64,000 bases of DNA. Origin: Arthrobacter sp. 135MFCol5.1 (GTDB lineage: Bacteria > Actinomycetota > Actinomycetes > Actinomycetales > Micrococcaceae). Below, one piece after another: positions 57,572-64,000 of the stretch. The stretch lies in NCBI RefSeq assembly GCF_000374865.1, contig NZ_KB895465.1:43786-107785 (forward strand), written 5' to 3'. The notes below the pieces were generated by a model. The model saw nothing but the letters and a program-made list of their open reading frames with translations, was not told where the DNA came from and did no database searches. The translations under genes and the position numbers were made by a program. Numbering within the stretch: position 1 is the stretch's first letter; each line of letters starts with the position of its first letter.

Positions 57572-57976
57572 ATGACCTCTGCAAACTCCCAGTCCATGAA
57601 GCCGGCCACCGTTGCCAAGAAACTTGGCATCTACCTGCCTGCTGCGCCGCAGGAGTTCCAGGATTCAACCATCACCCGCGAGGAATTCGCCGAGCTCCAG
57701 GCCAACCCGCCGGAGTGGCTCGCCGAGCTCCGCCGCAACGGCCCGCACCCCCGCCCGGTGGTGGCACAGAAGCTGAACGTGTCCATCAGCGGCCTTGCCC
57801 GCGGCGGCGTGGAGGAAGCGCTTACGACGGCGGAAATCACCGCCCTGCTGCAGGCACCGCCACAATGGCTGGTCACCGAGCGTTCCACGCACGCTGCCGT
57901 CCGCGCCGAGGCCCAGCGGGTCAAGGAAGAGGCGGCGAAAAAGCAGGCCAAGAAGGACCGCGCGAAGGCGGAGTAG
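57572..57976 (+). CDS. DUF5997 family protein
   Basis: A 134-residue protein. MKPATVAKKLGIYLPAAPQEFQDSTITREEFAELQANPPEWLAELRRNGPHPRPVVAQKLNVSISGLARGG is the conserved DUF5997 core, with a helix-turn-helix-like feel (VAQKLNVSISGLARGGV), and QAPPQWLVTERSTHAAVRAEAQRVKEEAAKKQAKKDRAKAE ends in a charged helix that may be a coiled coil. The function is unknown. Its start is leaderless (TACCCT-N6-ATG). It may work with the divergent LysR-effector-domain protein, which lacks an HTH of its own. Confidence 0.78.
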   Translation: MTSANSQSMKPATVAKKLGIYLPAAPQEFQDSTITREEFAELQANPPEWLAELRRNGPHPRPVVAQKLNVSISGLARGGVEEALTTAEITALLQAPPQWLVTERSTHAAVRAEAQRVKEEAAKKQAKKDRAKAE

Positions 57977-57979
57977 CCC

Positions 57980-58360
57980 TCAGTCCTGGTGGATCTGGAT
58001 GTAGTTGCCGCAGCCGTCGTCGAACACGGCACTGGTGCCGAAGGGATCCGTGGTGGGCGGCGTCTTGAAGCTGACGCCGGCCGCCGTCAGCCGTTCGAAT
58101 TCGGCCTGGACGTCCGGGACGCCGAAGACGATGGCGGGCAGGCCCGCTTCGCGCACGGCGTTCATGTAGTCCGCGCCGATCGGGTTGTCGCTGGGCTCCA
58201 GGAGCAACCCCGTGGAACTGTCGTCCGCGCCGGGGTCCTTGATGATGTAGAGGTTGTACTCAGGCATGGCCATGAGCGTGTCAAAGCCCAGGGTCCCCGT
58301 GTAGAAGGCATGGGCCGCTGCGGGATCCTGGACATGGATGCTGCACATTTTGATACGCAT
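57980..58360 (-). CDS. VOC-family protein (glyoxalase/dioxygenase fold)
   Basis: A 126-residue VOC protein with two beta-alpha-beta-beta-beta modules. MRIKMCSIHVQDPAAAHAFYTGTLGFDTLMAMPEYNLYIIKDPG starts the first (H metal ligand in SIHVQD), and AIVFGVPDVQAEFERLTAAGVSFKTPPTTDPFGTSAVFDDGCGNYIQIHQD the second (E not kept at the last usual place, Q instead). The substrate is unknown. ATG 58360 follows a TAGCGT box by 6 bases on the minus strand, another leaderless start. It is convergent with the DUF5997 gene, 3 bases between stops. Confidence 0.84.
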   Translation of the reverse strand: MRIKMCSIHVQDPAAAHAFYTGTLGFDTLMAMPEYNLYIIKDPGADDSSTGLLLEPSDNPIGADYMNAVREAGLPAIVFGVPDVQAEFERLTAAGVSFKTPPTTDPFGTSAVFDDGCGNYIQIHQD

Positions 58361-58505
58361 GGGTCCACGCTACCCACCTCCCGATGCTTTGCAGTACCCC
58401 CTGTGGCCATTCCCTGACGCCATTGACGCGGTGCCCGGAAGACGATGCAATGGAATGACCAGCCCGGGCGTTCCGGCCGGGGCCTGCGGGCGCTGGAGGT
58501 GCACA

Positions 58506-59156
58506 ATGTCAGCCATGGACCAATTCCTGTTCCAGGGACTGCATCAAGGTGCGTGGGCGGTCCTGTTGTGTGGTCCGGTCCTGGTTGCCAGCGTGGCCGC
58601 CACAGTTTTTGCCGTACGACGCCGGGCACTGGGACCCAAGGGCCGCGCCGCCGAGGTGCCGGACCAGCTGTTCTGGGACCTTTTCCTGGGCTCGTGCGTT
58701 GCACTTCCGGCGTTGATCATCCCTGCGATGGTGTCCCCCTGGTCCGGGCTTGTCATGGCGGGCGCGGCGGTGGCCGCGGGAATTGCCGCCCACCACGCCA
58801 CCCCCCGGTACCTGGCCTGGCATGCGGGCCGCCGTGAGCACCGCCGGCAGCTCTCTGCCCATCAGGCGGCGACGGCTCGGCATGACGAGCTTTTGCTCCG
58901 CTGGCGCCGCTATGAGCTCGATCCGGCCAGCATGATCGACTACCCCGCCCTGACGGACGTGCGCCTGCCGGAGACCTCCGCCCTGATCAAGGCGATGCGC
59001 ACGGCGGACCAGCTGCGCACTGCCGCGCACGCGACGTACCCGGACGCCGTCGGGAGCCTGGCGGCGACCCTGGCGGCGGCCGAACGGGCGGCCGAACGGG
59101 CGGCCGAACGGGCGGCCGGAATTCCATCCCGCCAGCCGGCCGACCAGGCCGGCTGA
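58506..59156 (+). CDS. Membrane protein with arginine/alanine-rich tail, unknown function
   Basis: A 216-residue protein. Hydrophobic segments are at about residues 15-35, 58-75 and 80-98, followed by a long hydrophilic, helix-rich part (HAGRREHRRQLSAHQAATARHDELLLRWRRYELDP) and a C-terminal ALTDVRLPETSALIKAMRTADQLRTAAHA block. The tail contains three perfect 12-bp DNA repeats encoding AERA. GGAGG lies 6 bases before ATG 58506. I do not recognise a family. The 145 bases before it show no clear promoter. Confidence 0.65.
   Translation: MSAMDQFLFQGLHQGAWAVLLCGPVLVASVAATVFAVRRRALGPKGRAAEVPDQLFWDLFLGSCVALPALIIPAMVSPWSGLVMAGAAVAAGIAAHHATPRYLAWHAGRREHRRQLSAHQAATARHDELLLRWRRYELDPASMIDYPALTDVRLPETSALIKAMRTADQLRTAAHATYPDAVGSLAATLAAAERAAERAAERAAGIPSRQPADQAG
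59076..59119 (+). repeat. 12-bp tandem repeat in the membrane-protein gene
   Basis: GCGGCCGAACGG occurs three times in a row (59076-59087, 59088-59099, 59100-59111), followed by a partial fourth copy. It keeps the reading frame and encodes AERA units, so copy-number change would lengthen the protein tail without a frameshift. Confidence 0.85.
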
Positions 59157-59216
59157 GGTTAACTGCTGTGTCGGGGGCGGTGGATCGGGCCGCCGCCCCG
59201 GCGATAGCATCCGAAG

Positions 59217-59825
59217 ATGAAGCCTGAGGAAGTGCCCGTCCGTGACAAGTTCGGCCGGCTGTTGGAGGACCGTGGAGTCTGGCGCCAAGCCACTACCCTT
59301 GAGGCCGCCGGGGAACTGACGGCCCGGTGGCTGGAGGGCGGTAGTTCCTACCAGCCCGGACACTTTGCCCCGGGCTCCGACGACGAGACCAGGCCCATCG
59401 CCGGGGCCTTGGCAGAGCTGAACCGGCACGGCCTCTTCACCAAGGAATCCCAACCGGGCATCCGGGACGGTGCGGCGGCGCAACGCGAATACGTCACGGG
59501 CTTCTGCAGTGCGGCCACCGCTGGTGAACTGCTGGCGCTGTCCACCCGCACCGAACTGGTGACGGTGGCGCACGCGCCTGGCGAGGCCAGCAGCGCAGCC
59601 ATCCCCGTGACCATCGCCGGATCGGAAGTGACCACGGTCCTCGGCTCCAGCGAAAACCCGGTGGAAGAGGAACAGATCCGGGACTGGGCCGTGGAAACCA
59701 ACGATGCCCTGGCCCTGCTCCTCGCGGACTCCTGGTACGTGGAGATCCTGGATCCGCTGTGGGGCCGCAATGACGTGCTGCTGCCGGCAGTCCTGCAGGC
59801 GTTGAAAAGGGCGGAGCAGCCGTAG
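59217..59825 (+). CDS. Conserved hypothetical protein, DUF6919-like
   Basis: A 202-residue soluble protein. TTLEAAGELTARWLEGGSSYQPGHFAPGSDDETRPIAGALAELNRHGLFTKESQPGIRDGAAAQREYVTGFC resembles the DUF6919 pattern that I recall from Streptomyces (LGELTARWLEG, then ETxxLxxxLAxLNRxGFxTxxSQPG). The C-terminal WAVETNDALALLLADSWYVEILDPLWGRNDVLLPAVLQAL is also conserved-looking. The function is unknown. The start is leaderless (TAGCAT-N6-ATG). Confidence 0.68.
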   Translation: MKPEEVPVRDKFGRLLEDRGVWRQATTLEAAGELTARWLEGGSSYQPGHFAPGSDDETRPIAGALAELNRHGLFTKESQPGIRDGAAAQREYVTGFCSAATAGELLALSTRTELVTVAHAPGEASSAAIPVTIAGSEVTTVLGSSENPVEEEQIRDWAVETNDALALLLADSWYVEILDPLWGRNDVLLPAVLQALKRAEQP

Positions 59826-59846
59826 CCGCTCCGCCCCCTGGTTCTG

Positions 59847-60329
59847 CTAAAGCTCCACGGTTCCGCTCTCGCCAACACTCATCCGACTGTTGGTGACCTT
59901 AGACTTCACCCACTGCAGCACGGTGGCCGCAGTGCCACCCGGGCTGGTCCAGTACTCCGCGGAGTCCGATTCGACCCGGAGCAGGCACACTTCGGGGGTG
60001 TCCGGACCGTCGGGGAACCACGCCTCGACCACCTGGTTCCACATTTCGTGGATCTTGGCCCGGTCCGTGACCACCTCGGCGGTTCCGGCAACGGAAACCC
60101 ATTCGGTGTTCTTGCCAAAGGCGACGTTGACGCGCGGATCTGCCCGGACGTGCGCCACCTGCGAGGTGCCCAGGCCGGTGAAGAACCACATATCGCCGTC
60201 GTCCATGACCTCCTGGACTGCCAGCGGCCGGCTGACGAGGGCGCCTTCTTCGTTGATGGTGGTGACCATCCCGATCTTGGCATCGTTGATGATCTCAGTA
60301 ACCTTGCTGATGCTCTGCGCGTCAGTCAT
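59847..60329 (-). CDS. Pyridoxamine-5'-phosphate-oxidase-like split-barrel protein
   Basis: A 160-residue general-stress-protein-26-type flavin-binding split barrel. VTEIINDAKIGMVTTINEEGALVSRPLAVQEVMDDGDMWFFTGLGTSQVAHVRADPRVNVAFGKNTEWVSVAGTAEVVTDRAKIHEMW is the complete core, in which R of SRP and the WFFTG strand are the usual FMN contacts. VCLLRVESDSAEYWTSPGG follows. Relatives are flavin or F420 proteins with redox or stress roles. AGGTGAGG precedes the ATG. The MarR palindrome TAAGCATGCTTA lies about 55 bases upstream, so it is probably a target of the MarR gene at 56.1 kb. Confidence 0.86.
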   Translation of the reverse strand: MTDAQSISKVTEIINDAKIGMVTTINEEGALVSRPLAVQEVMDDGDMWFFTGLGTSQVAHVRADPRVNVAFGKNTEWVSVAGTAEVVTDRAKIHEMWNQVVEAWFPDGPDTPEVCLLRVESDSAEYWTSPGGTAATVLQWVKSKVTNSRMSVGESGTVEL

Positions 60330-60382
60330 GCCTCACCTCGTTCGTCTGAAGTCGGGGACGCTCCCCGCCGCCAGCCTATTAG

Positions 60383-60394
60383 TAAGCATGCTTA
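60383..60394. promoter_or_regulatory. MarR-type operator copy 2
   Basis: TAAGCATGCTTA is identical to the palindrome at 56723-56734. It lies between the stop of putrescine oxidase (60396) and the start of the split-barrel gene (60329), where the promoter of the latter is expected. Confidence 0.68.
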
Positions 60395-60395
60395 T

Positions 60396-61787
60396 TTACC
60401 AGCCGGCGGCAACCGGAACCTTCGCCACCTCGGCGATGCGCGCGGCGGTCAGGCGCCCCATGCGGACGGCACCGTCGACGTGCTGGTAGCCTTCCGCGGC
60501 CAGGTCGGACGAGGACCAGTAGATAGGACCCACGGGTGCCAGCTGGTCCTTGCCGTAACGGTGCAGGCCGCCCAGGTCGTAGCTGGCAGCGTAGGCGCCC
60601 CGGGTCCACTCCTCCGAGCCCCAGTCGGACTCGTAGTAAACCTCCGGAGCCAGGGCTTCGTCGCCAAGGAAGCCGGCAATGGATTCCAGGATGGCCTTCT
60701 TCCGGGCGTCGGCGCTGAGCTCAAAGACGGCGTCCGCCTTCTCATCCGAGACGAAGCCCACCAACGTGCCGCGGGAATCTCCGTAGTTGGTGTTGTCATA
60801 GACCTCCTGCACCAAAGCATCCGCCCCAAAGCCGGTACCCGAAAGTCCCTTGTCCCGCCAGAAAGGAGTGGCGTAGACGGCGTGGACCTTGATGACCAGG
60901 CCCAGGGACTGGTGCTGGTGCATCTGGTGCTGGCGGCGCGGCAACGGCGGGTTGAACGAGACTCGGGAATAGAGGTTGGGCGGCACGGCCATGACCACAA
61001 ACCGGGCGTTGACGGTAGCGCGGTCAGACTCGACGGCGACCCGGTAGCCGCCGTCGGCATCCTGCTCCCAGTTGATGGTGCGCACCGGGGAGTCCAGGAC
61101 GACGTCGTCGCCCAGTTCCTGCGCCTGAAGCAGCGAAACCTGCTGCATCCCGCCCACCACGCGCCGGTCGAGGATGAAGTCCTCGTCCGTCAGGTGGGTG
61201 AACGAGCCGGCGGAGGCGGCCATCAGGACCGCCTGCAGGGCGGAGAAGGCGTGGGCCGGCTTGGTGAGCATGCCGCCCGCGATGAAGAGGCCAATGTTCT
61301 TGCAGGCTTCCTCGTTGGCCGAGTGTTGCCGCAGCCAGTGATGGAAGGAAATGGTGTCCAGTTCGCGGGCCTTCGGGTGGGCCCACGGTTCCGTGGCGCC
61401 AATCTCGGCGGCCAGGCCGTCCAGGAGGGCCACCAGGCGGTCCATTTCGACGGCGGTGTCCGCGTCCACGGGGAAGGAGTCGCCGGTGTAGCGCACGGGG
61501 GTGCCGTCCGCGCCGATGTAGATGGACTCGCCGTCGCGGTAGCGCGGGTAGGTCTCCAGGTTCAGTTCCCGGAGGAGTTCCAGGAGGGCGGTCTGGTCCG
61601 GGGAAACCCACTGGCCGCCAATCTCGAGCATGGCGCCGTCCACGGTGTCCGTCCAGGTGCGGCCGCCCACGCGGTCGCGGGCCTCAAGTACGGCGACGGT
61701 GAGGCCGGCCTTCTTCAGTTCACGGGCGGCGGTGAGTCCGGACGGCCCGGCTCCAACGACCACGACGTCGCGGTTCAGGTTCAGCAT
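60396..61787 (-). CDS. puo: Putrescine oxidase (flavin amine oxidase)
   Basis: A 463-residue FAD monoamine-oxidase-fold enzyme that oxidises putrescine to 4-aminobutanal, ammonia and H2O2. The FAD site is DVVVVGAGPSGLTAARELKKAGLTVAVLEARDRVGGRTWTD (about residues 8-48), then LEIGGQWVSPDQTALLELLRELNL, and the C-terminal APVGPIYWSSSDLAAEGYQHVDGAVRMG. The N-terminal half closely resembles Kocuria/Rhodococcus putrescine oxidase as I recall it. AGAGGA lies 6 bases before ATG 61787. It is divergent from the TetR gene with a TetR-type palindrome between them. The same operator stands before agmatine deiminase, whose pathway makes putrescine. Confidence 0.86.
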   Translation of the reverse strand: MLNLNRDVVVVGAGPSGLTAARELKKAGLTVAVLEARDRVGGRTWTDTVDGAMLEIGGQWVSPDQTALLELLRELNLETYPRYRDGESIYIGADGTPVRYTGDSFPVDADTAVEMDRLVALLDGLAAEIGATEPWAHPKARELDTISFHHWLRQHSANEEACKNIGLFIAGGMLTKPAHAFSALQAVLMAASAGSFTHLTDEDFILDRRVVGGMQQVSLLQAQELGDDVVLDSPVRTINWEQDADGGYRVAVESDRATVNARFVVMAVPPNLYSRVSFNPPLPRRQHQMHQHQSLGLVIKVHAVYATPFWRDKGLSGTGFGADALVQEVYDNTNYGDSRGTLVGFVSDEKADAVFELSADARKKAILESIAGFLGDEALAPEVYYESDWGSEEWTRGAYAASYDLGGLHRYGKDQLAPVGPIYWSSSDLAAEGYQHVDGAVRMGRLTAARIAEVAKVPVAAGW

Positions 61788-61824
61788 GATGTCCTCTCTT
61801 CGGCTTCCCTAGTGATGGAAACCA

Positions 61825-61847
61825 CTAAATGAATGGCATTCATTTAG
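61825..61847. promoter_or_regulatory. TetR-type operator between puo and tetR
   Basis: CTAAATGAATG (61825-61835), one G, CATTCATTTAG (61837-61847): a perfect inverted repeat. The core AAATGAATG-N-CATTCATTT is shared with 50514-50532. Read on the minus strand, TATAGT lies just upstream of it and fits a puo -10 box. Confidence 0.75.
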
Positions 61848-61895
61848 TAGAACTATAACCGGTGGCATCCGGGAGCGGAAGTCCCGGATGGAATA

Positions 61896-62636
61896 ATGCT
61901 GGAGACCACCGACGAAAGGGCAGGAATGCCGGCACTATCAGCCGCACAGGGACGCGCCGCCACCAGCGGGGGCGCGCAGAAGAGGCGGGCGGGCAGGCCG
62001 TCGGCGGCGGTCTTGGACAAAGCGGGGATTACCTCGGCCGCGCTGAAGCTGGTCAGCCGCAAAGGCTATGACGGGCTGACCATGGCCGCCCTCGCCAAGG
62101 TGTTGGACGTTGCGCCGTCCGCCCTCTACAACCACGTGGCGTCCAAGCACGACGTGCTGCTCCTGGTGGAGGACCATCTGATGTCCTTGGTGGATGTCTC
62201 CGGATTCGGCGGCAGCAGCTGGGAAGACGCCGTGCGCACCTGGGCCTGGAGCTACCGGGATGTCTTTGCAGAACACACCCCGCTGATTCCCGTCATCGCC
62301 GTCCTGCCTGTGACGGATGCCCCGCAGACCCTCGCCATGTACGAGACCGTCAGCAAGGGATTTTCGGACGCCGGCTTTCCCCAGGACCGGATCGTACCCT
62401 CCATCGTGGCACTGGAGTCCTTTATCTTCGGCTCCGCCTACGACGTCACGGCGCCCGAGGACATTTTCGACGCCGGTTCAATGGCGGAATCCACGCCCTA
62501 TTTCACGGCGGCCGTGAGACATTCGGCATCAGGGCAGGAGGCCTCGGCCGGGCAGGAACGCGGCCGCCCGGCCGACACCGCCTTCCGCCTCGGACTCGAG
62601 GCGCTGATTGCAGGATTCGGCGCAATCAGGAAATAA
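61896..62636 (+). CDS. TetR-family regulator, proposed polyamine regulator
   Basis: A 246-residue TetR-type protein. After a 25-residue tail, AGRPSAAVLDKAGITSAALKLVSRKGYDGLTMAALAKVLDVAPSALYNHVASKHDVLLLVEDHLM is the DNA-binding domain with its HTH (LAKVLDVAPSALYNHVASK). The C-terminal part (WEDAVRTWAWSYRDVFAEHTPLIPVIAVLPVTDAPQTLAMYETVSKGFSDAGFP) resembles the TetR_C class of the tetracycline-repressor-like group. Two starts are possible: ATG 61896 (GGATGGA upstream) and ATG 61926 (AAAGGG upstream). It is divergent from putrescine oxidase. Its presumed operator is duplicated at the agmatine deiminase operon, so it probably senses a polyamine or its aldehyde. Confidence 0.85.
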   Translation: MLETTDERAGMPALSAAQGRAATSGGAQKRRAGRPSAAVLDKAGITSAALKLVSRKGYDGLTMAALAKVLDVAPSALYNHVASKHDVLLLVEDHLMSLVDVSGFGGSSWEDAVRTWAWSYRDVFAEHTPLIPVIAVLPVTDAPQTLAMYETVSKGFSDAGFPQDRIVPSIVALESFIFGSAYDVTAPEDIFDAGSMAESTPYFTAAVRHSASGQEASAGQERGRPADTAFRLGLEALIAGFGAIRK

Positions 62637-62651
62637 CGGGCAGTTGCGGAC

Positions 62652-63581
62652 TCAGACTGTGTGATCCACCGTCACCACGATCTTGCCCCGGGTATGCCCC
62701 TCCATGTTGAGCCGGAATGCGTCCGCGGCCCGGGCCAGGGGAAACACCTCGGCAACCTCCACCCGCATCTTCCTTTCATCCACCAGGTCCGCCAGTTCCT
62801 GAAGCTGGGCGCCGACAGGGCTGACCCACATCCAGGTGCCGCCATGCTCTTCAACGTCACTGTCGGCGATCGAAGCATGCCGTCCGCCTTCTGCAAGCAC
62901 GTCGAGGGTGGCCGCCAGGTTGCCGCCGACAAAATCGGCAACCACGTCCACCCCGCCGGGCCGCAGGGACCGGACCCGGTCGGCAAGACCGTCACCATAC
63001 GTGACGGGGTGCGCGCCCAGGGAGCGGAGGAAATCGTGGTTCTTTTCCGACGCCGTCGCAATGACTTCGGCGCCCAGCGCCACGGCAATCTGGATGCCCA
63101 GGGATCCCACGCCGCCGGCGCCGCCATGGATCAGTACGGTCTCGCCTGCGCTGAGGCCAAGGCGGTTCAGCACCTGGTAGGCAGTCAAGCCCGCCAGCGG
63201 AAGGCCTGCGGACCCGTTCCAGTCAAGGGCGGCGGGTTTCCGCGCCAAGAGCCTTTCGGGCAAGGCAATGTATTCGGCGAAGCTGCCGCCGTGGACGTAG
63301 TCCTTGCGCCCGTAGGCGATCACTTCGTCGCCGGGTTTGAACTGCCGGGAATCGATTCCCACCGACTCCACCACGCCTGCCACATCCCATCCCGGGATCG
63401 CCGGGAACTGCAGGTCCATGGCCGCATCCAGGTAACCCGCCATGATCTTCCAGTCCACCGGATTGACTGCAGCCGCCTTCACCTTGACCAGGACCATTCC
63501 CGGACCCACCTTCGGCATGGGCTGCTCGGTGAGCTCAAGGACGTCGGGGCTGCCGTATTCGCTGTAGGTAATTGCTTTCAT
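62652..63581 (-). CDS. NADPH:quinone-oxidoreductase-like MDR protein
   Basis: A 309-residue medium-chain reductase without zinc-binding cysteines. MKAITYSEYGSPDVLELTEQPMPKVGPGMVLVKVKAAAVNPVDWKIMAGYL starts the GroES-like domain. AGLTAYQVLNRLGLSAGETVLIHGGAGGVGSLGIQIAVALGAEVIATASEKN is the cofactor-binding region (GGAGGVGS, NADPH type). The end GHTRGKIVVTVD is usual for this group, which reduces quinones or enones. ATG 63581 gives the standard start; an in-frame extension to 63677 does not look coding. It is convergent with the TetR gene (15 bases) and divergent from the enolase-superfamily gene. Confidence 0.87.
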   Translation of the reverse strand: MKAITYSEYGSPDVLELTEQPMPKVGPGMVLVKVKAAAVNPVDWKIMAGYLDAAMDLQFPAIPGWDVAGVVESVGIDSRQFKPGDEVIAYGRKDYVHGGSFAEYIALPERLLARKPAALDWNGSAGLPLAGLTAYQVLNRLGLSAGETVLIHGGAGGVGSLGIQIAVALGAEVIATASEKNHDFLRSLGAHPVTYGDGLADRVRSLRPGGVDVVADFVGGNLAATLDVLAEGGRHASIADSDVEEHGGTWMWVSPVGAQLQELADLVDERKMRVEVAEVFPLARAADAFRLNMEGHTRGKIVVTVDHTV

Positions 63582-63655
63582 GCCTGGGTCAACAGCACCG
63601 CAGCCCGGCGCTATTCCTGCCGCGATCCCGGAGTGGTGAGTACAACAAAAGCCCA

Positions 63656-63672
63656 AACTTGTAATACAAGTT
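63656..63672. promoter_or_regulatory. GntR-like palindrome upstream of the enolase-superfamily gene
   Basis: AACTTGTAATACAAGTT is a perfect 8-1-8 palindrome. It is of the TTGTA...TACAA type often bound by GntR-family (FCD) regulators. It lies 60 bases before the start of the dehydratase gene in the 150-base divergent region. No GntR gene is visible next to it before the window ends. Confidence 0.6.
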
Positions 63673-63731
63673 ATCAACTTATATCCTAAAGAGGTGGGCG
63701 ATGGAGCCCAGTCACGCCCCTAGGAGTATCA

Positions 63732-64000
63732 ATGAGTACTGTCGATCTGATCCGGCACGTCAAGCTGTCCACCGCACGCCTGCCGCTCACTGTCCCCATC
63801 AGCGACGCCAAAGTCTTTACCGGCCGGCAGAAGCCCATGACCGAGGTGGTCTTCCTGTTCGCCGAGATCACCACCGAACTCGGGCATTCGGGCATCGGCT
63901 TCAGCTACTCCAAACGGGCCGGCGGACCGGCACAGTACGCCCACGCCAAAGAGGTCGCCGAGGGCCTGATCGGCGAGGACCCCAACGACATCGCCAGGAT
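63732..64000 (+). CDS. Enolase-superfamily sugar-acid dehydratase (L-talarate/galactarate type), N-terminal part
   Basis: The gene runs off the window; 89 residues are visible. VDLIRHVKLSTARLPLTVPISDAKVFTGRQKPMTEVVFLFAEITTELGHSGIGFSYSKRAGGPAQYAHAKEVAEGLIGEDPNDIAR is the N-terminal capping domain of mandelate-racemase-group enolase-superfamily enzymes; PISDAKVFTGRQKPMTEV and GIGFSYSKRAGG are most like L-talarate/galactarate dehydratases. The catalytic barrel is outside the window, so the exact substrate is open. TAGGAG lies 5 bases before ATG 63732. A GntR-like palindrome is upstream. Confidence 0.75.
   Translation, partial: MSTVDLIRHVKLSTARLPLTVPISDAKVFTGRQKPMTEVVFLFAEITTELGHSGIGFSYSKRAGGPAQYAHAKEVAEGLIGEDPNDIAR

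Noticed and set aside
1..64000. Mobile element, prophage, CRISPR array, toxin-antitoxin or tRNA genes
   Set aside because: No transposase, integrase, Cas protein, regular spacer array or cloverleaf-like sequence was recognised; base and codon use look even across the window.

Overview
The window reads as chromosome of a high-G+C actinobacterium in or close to the Arthrobacter/Pseudarthrobacter group. The basis is the strong G/C third-position bias, the mixture of Shine-Dalgarno-led and leaderless starts (a TANNNT -10 box exactly 6 nt before ATG/GTG), a MptB-type lipomannan mannosyltransferase, actinobacterial families such as DUF5997, and protein resemblance recalled from memory. No search was run. 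I found no rRNA, tRNA, CRISPR array, insertion sequence, phage or integration genes. The region looks like catabolic accessory chromosome built from self-contained nutrient modules, each with its own local regulator.

Layout. 0-4.3 kb: end of a VOC protein, a short UvrA-like ATPase, an alpha/beta hydrolase and a MOSC protein. 4.4-12.5 kb: a long minus-strand operon (tctB-tctA-tctC, RraA-like aldolase, DUF1932-type dehydrogenase, TRAP-like permease, small membrane protein, cyclase) divergent from an IclR gene, with twin IclR-type operators. 12.6-15.4 kb: MHS-type MFS transporter, hydroxyisobutyrate-dehydrogenase-like protein, small protein. 15.7-19.9 kb: two tandem GT87-like membrane glycosyltransferases that both appear to start at ATT codons, facing MptB. 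20-22.1 kb: MerR regulator and SulP transporter. 22.2-28.3 kb: polar amino-acid ABC transporter with two oxidoreductases, divergent from a LacI gene. 28.7-35.8 kb: GntR regulator, MFS transporter and a five-gene set matching the known D-apionate pathway (ApnO, OiaC, LerK, LerI, DerI), ending at D-erythrose 4-phosphate. 35.9-44.4 kb: LacI plus a sugar ABC transporter, two Gfo/Idh/MocA oxidoreductases, a sugar-phosphate-isomerase-like protein and a ThuA protein, probably a keto-glycoside route.

44.5-49.7 kb: diguanylate cyclase, paired CNNM/CorC-type proteins, and rsgA behind a structured leader with a small upstream ORF. 49.8-56.1 kb: hydrolase, agmatine deiminase plus amidase, pentapeptide-repeat protein, alditol-oxidase-like enzyme, lipoprotein. 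56.1-60.3 kb: MarR regulator, a LysR-effector-domain protein without HTH divergent from DUF5997, VOC, membrane protein, hypothetical protein, FMN-binding split-barrel protein. 60.4-64 kb: putrescine oxidase, TetR, quinone-oxidoreductase-like protein and the start of an enolase-superfamily dehydratase.

How the genes work together. The clearest new link is a proposed polyamine regulon. One palindrome (arms AAATGAATG and CATTCATTT around one base) occurs at the putrescine oxidase/TetR divergent promoter and again 11 kb away over the start of the agmatine deiminase-amidase operon. This suggests that agmatine to N-carbamoylputrescine to putrescine to 4-aminobutanal is controlled as one unit, with an amidase-signature enzyme in the place usually held by the nitrilase-type AguB. 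A second palindrome, TAAGCATGCTTA, likewise ties the MarR gene to the split-barrel gene 3.6 kb away.
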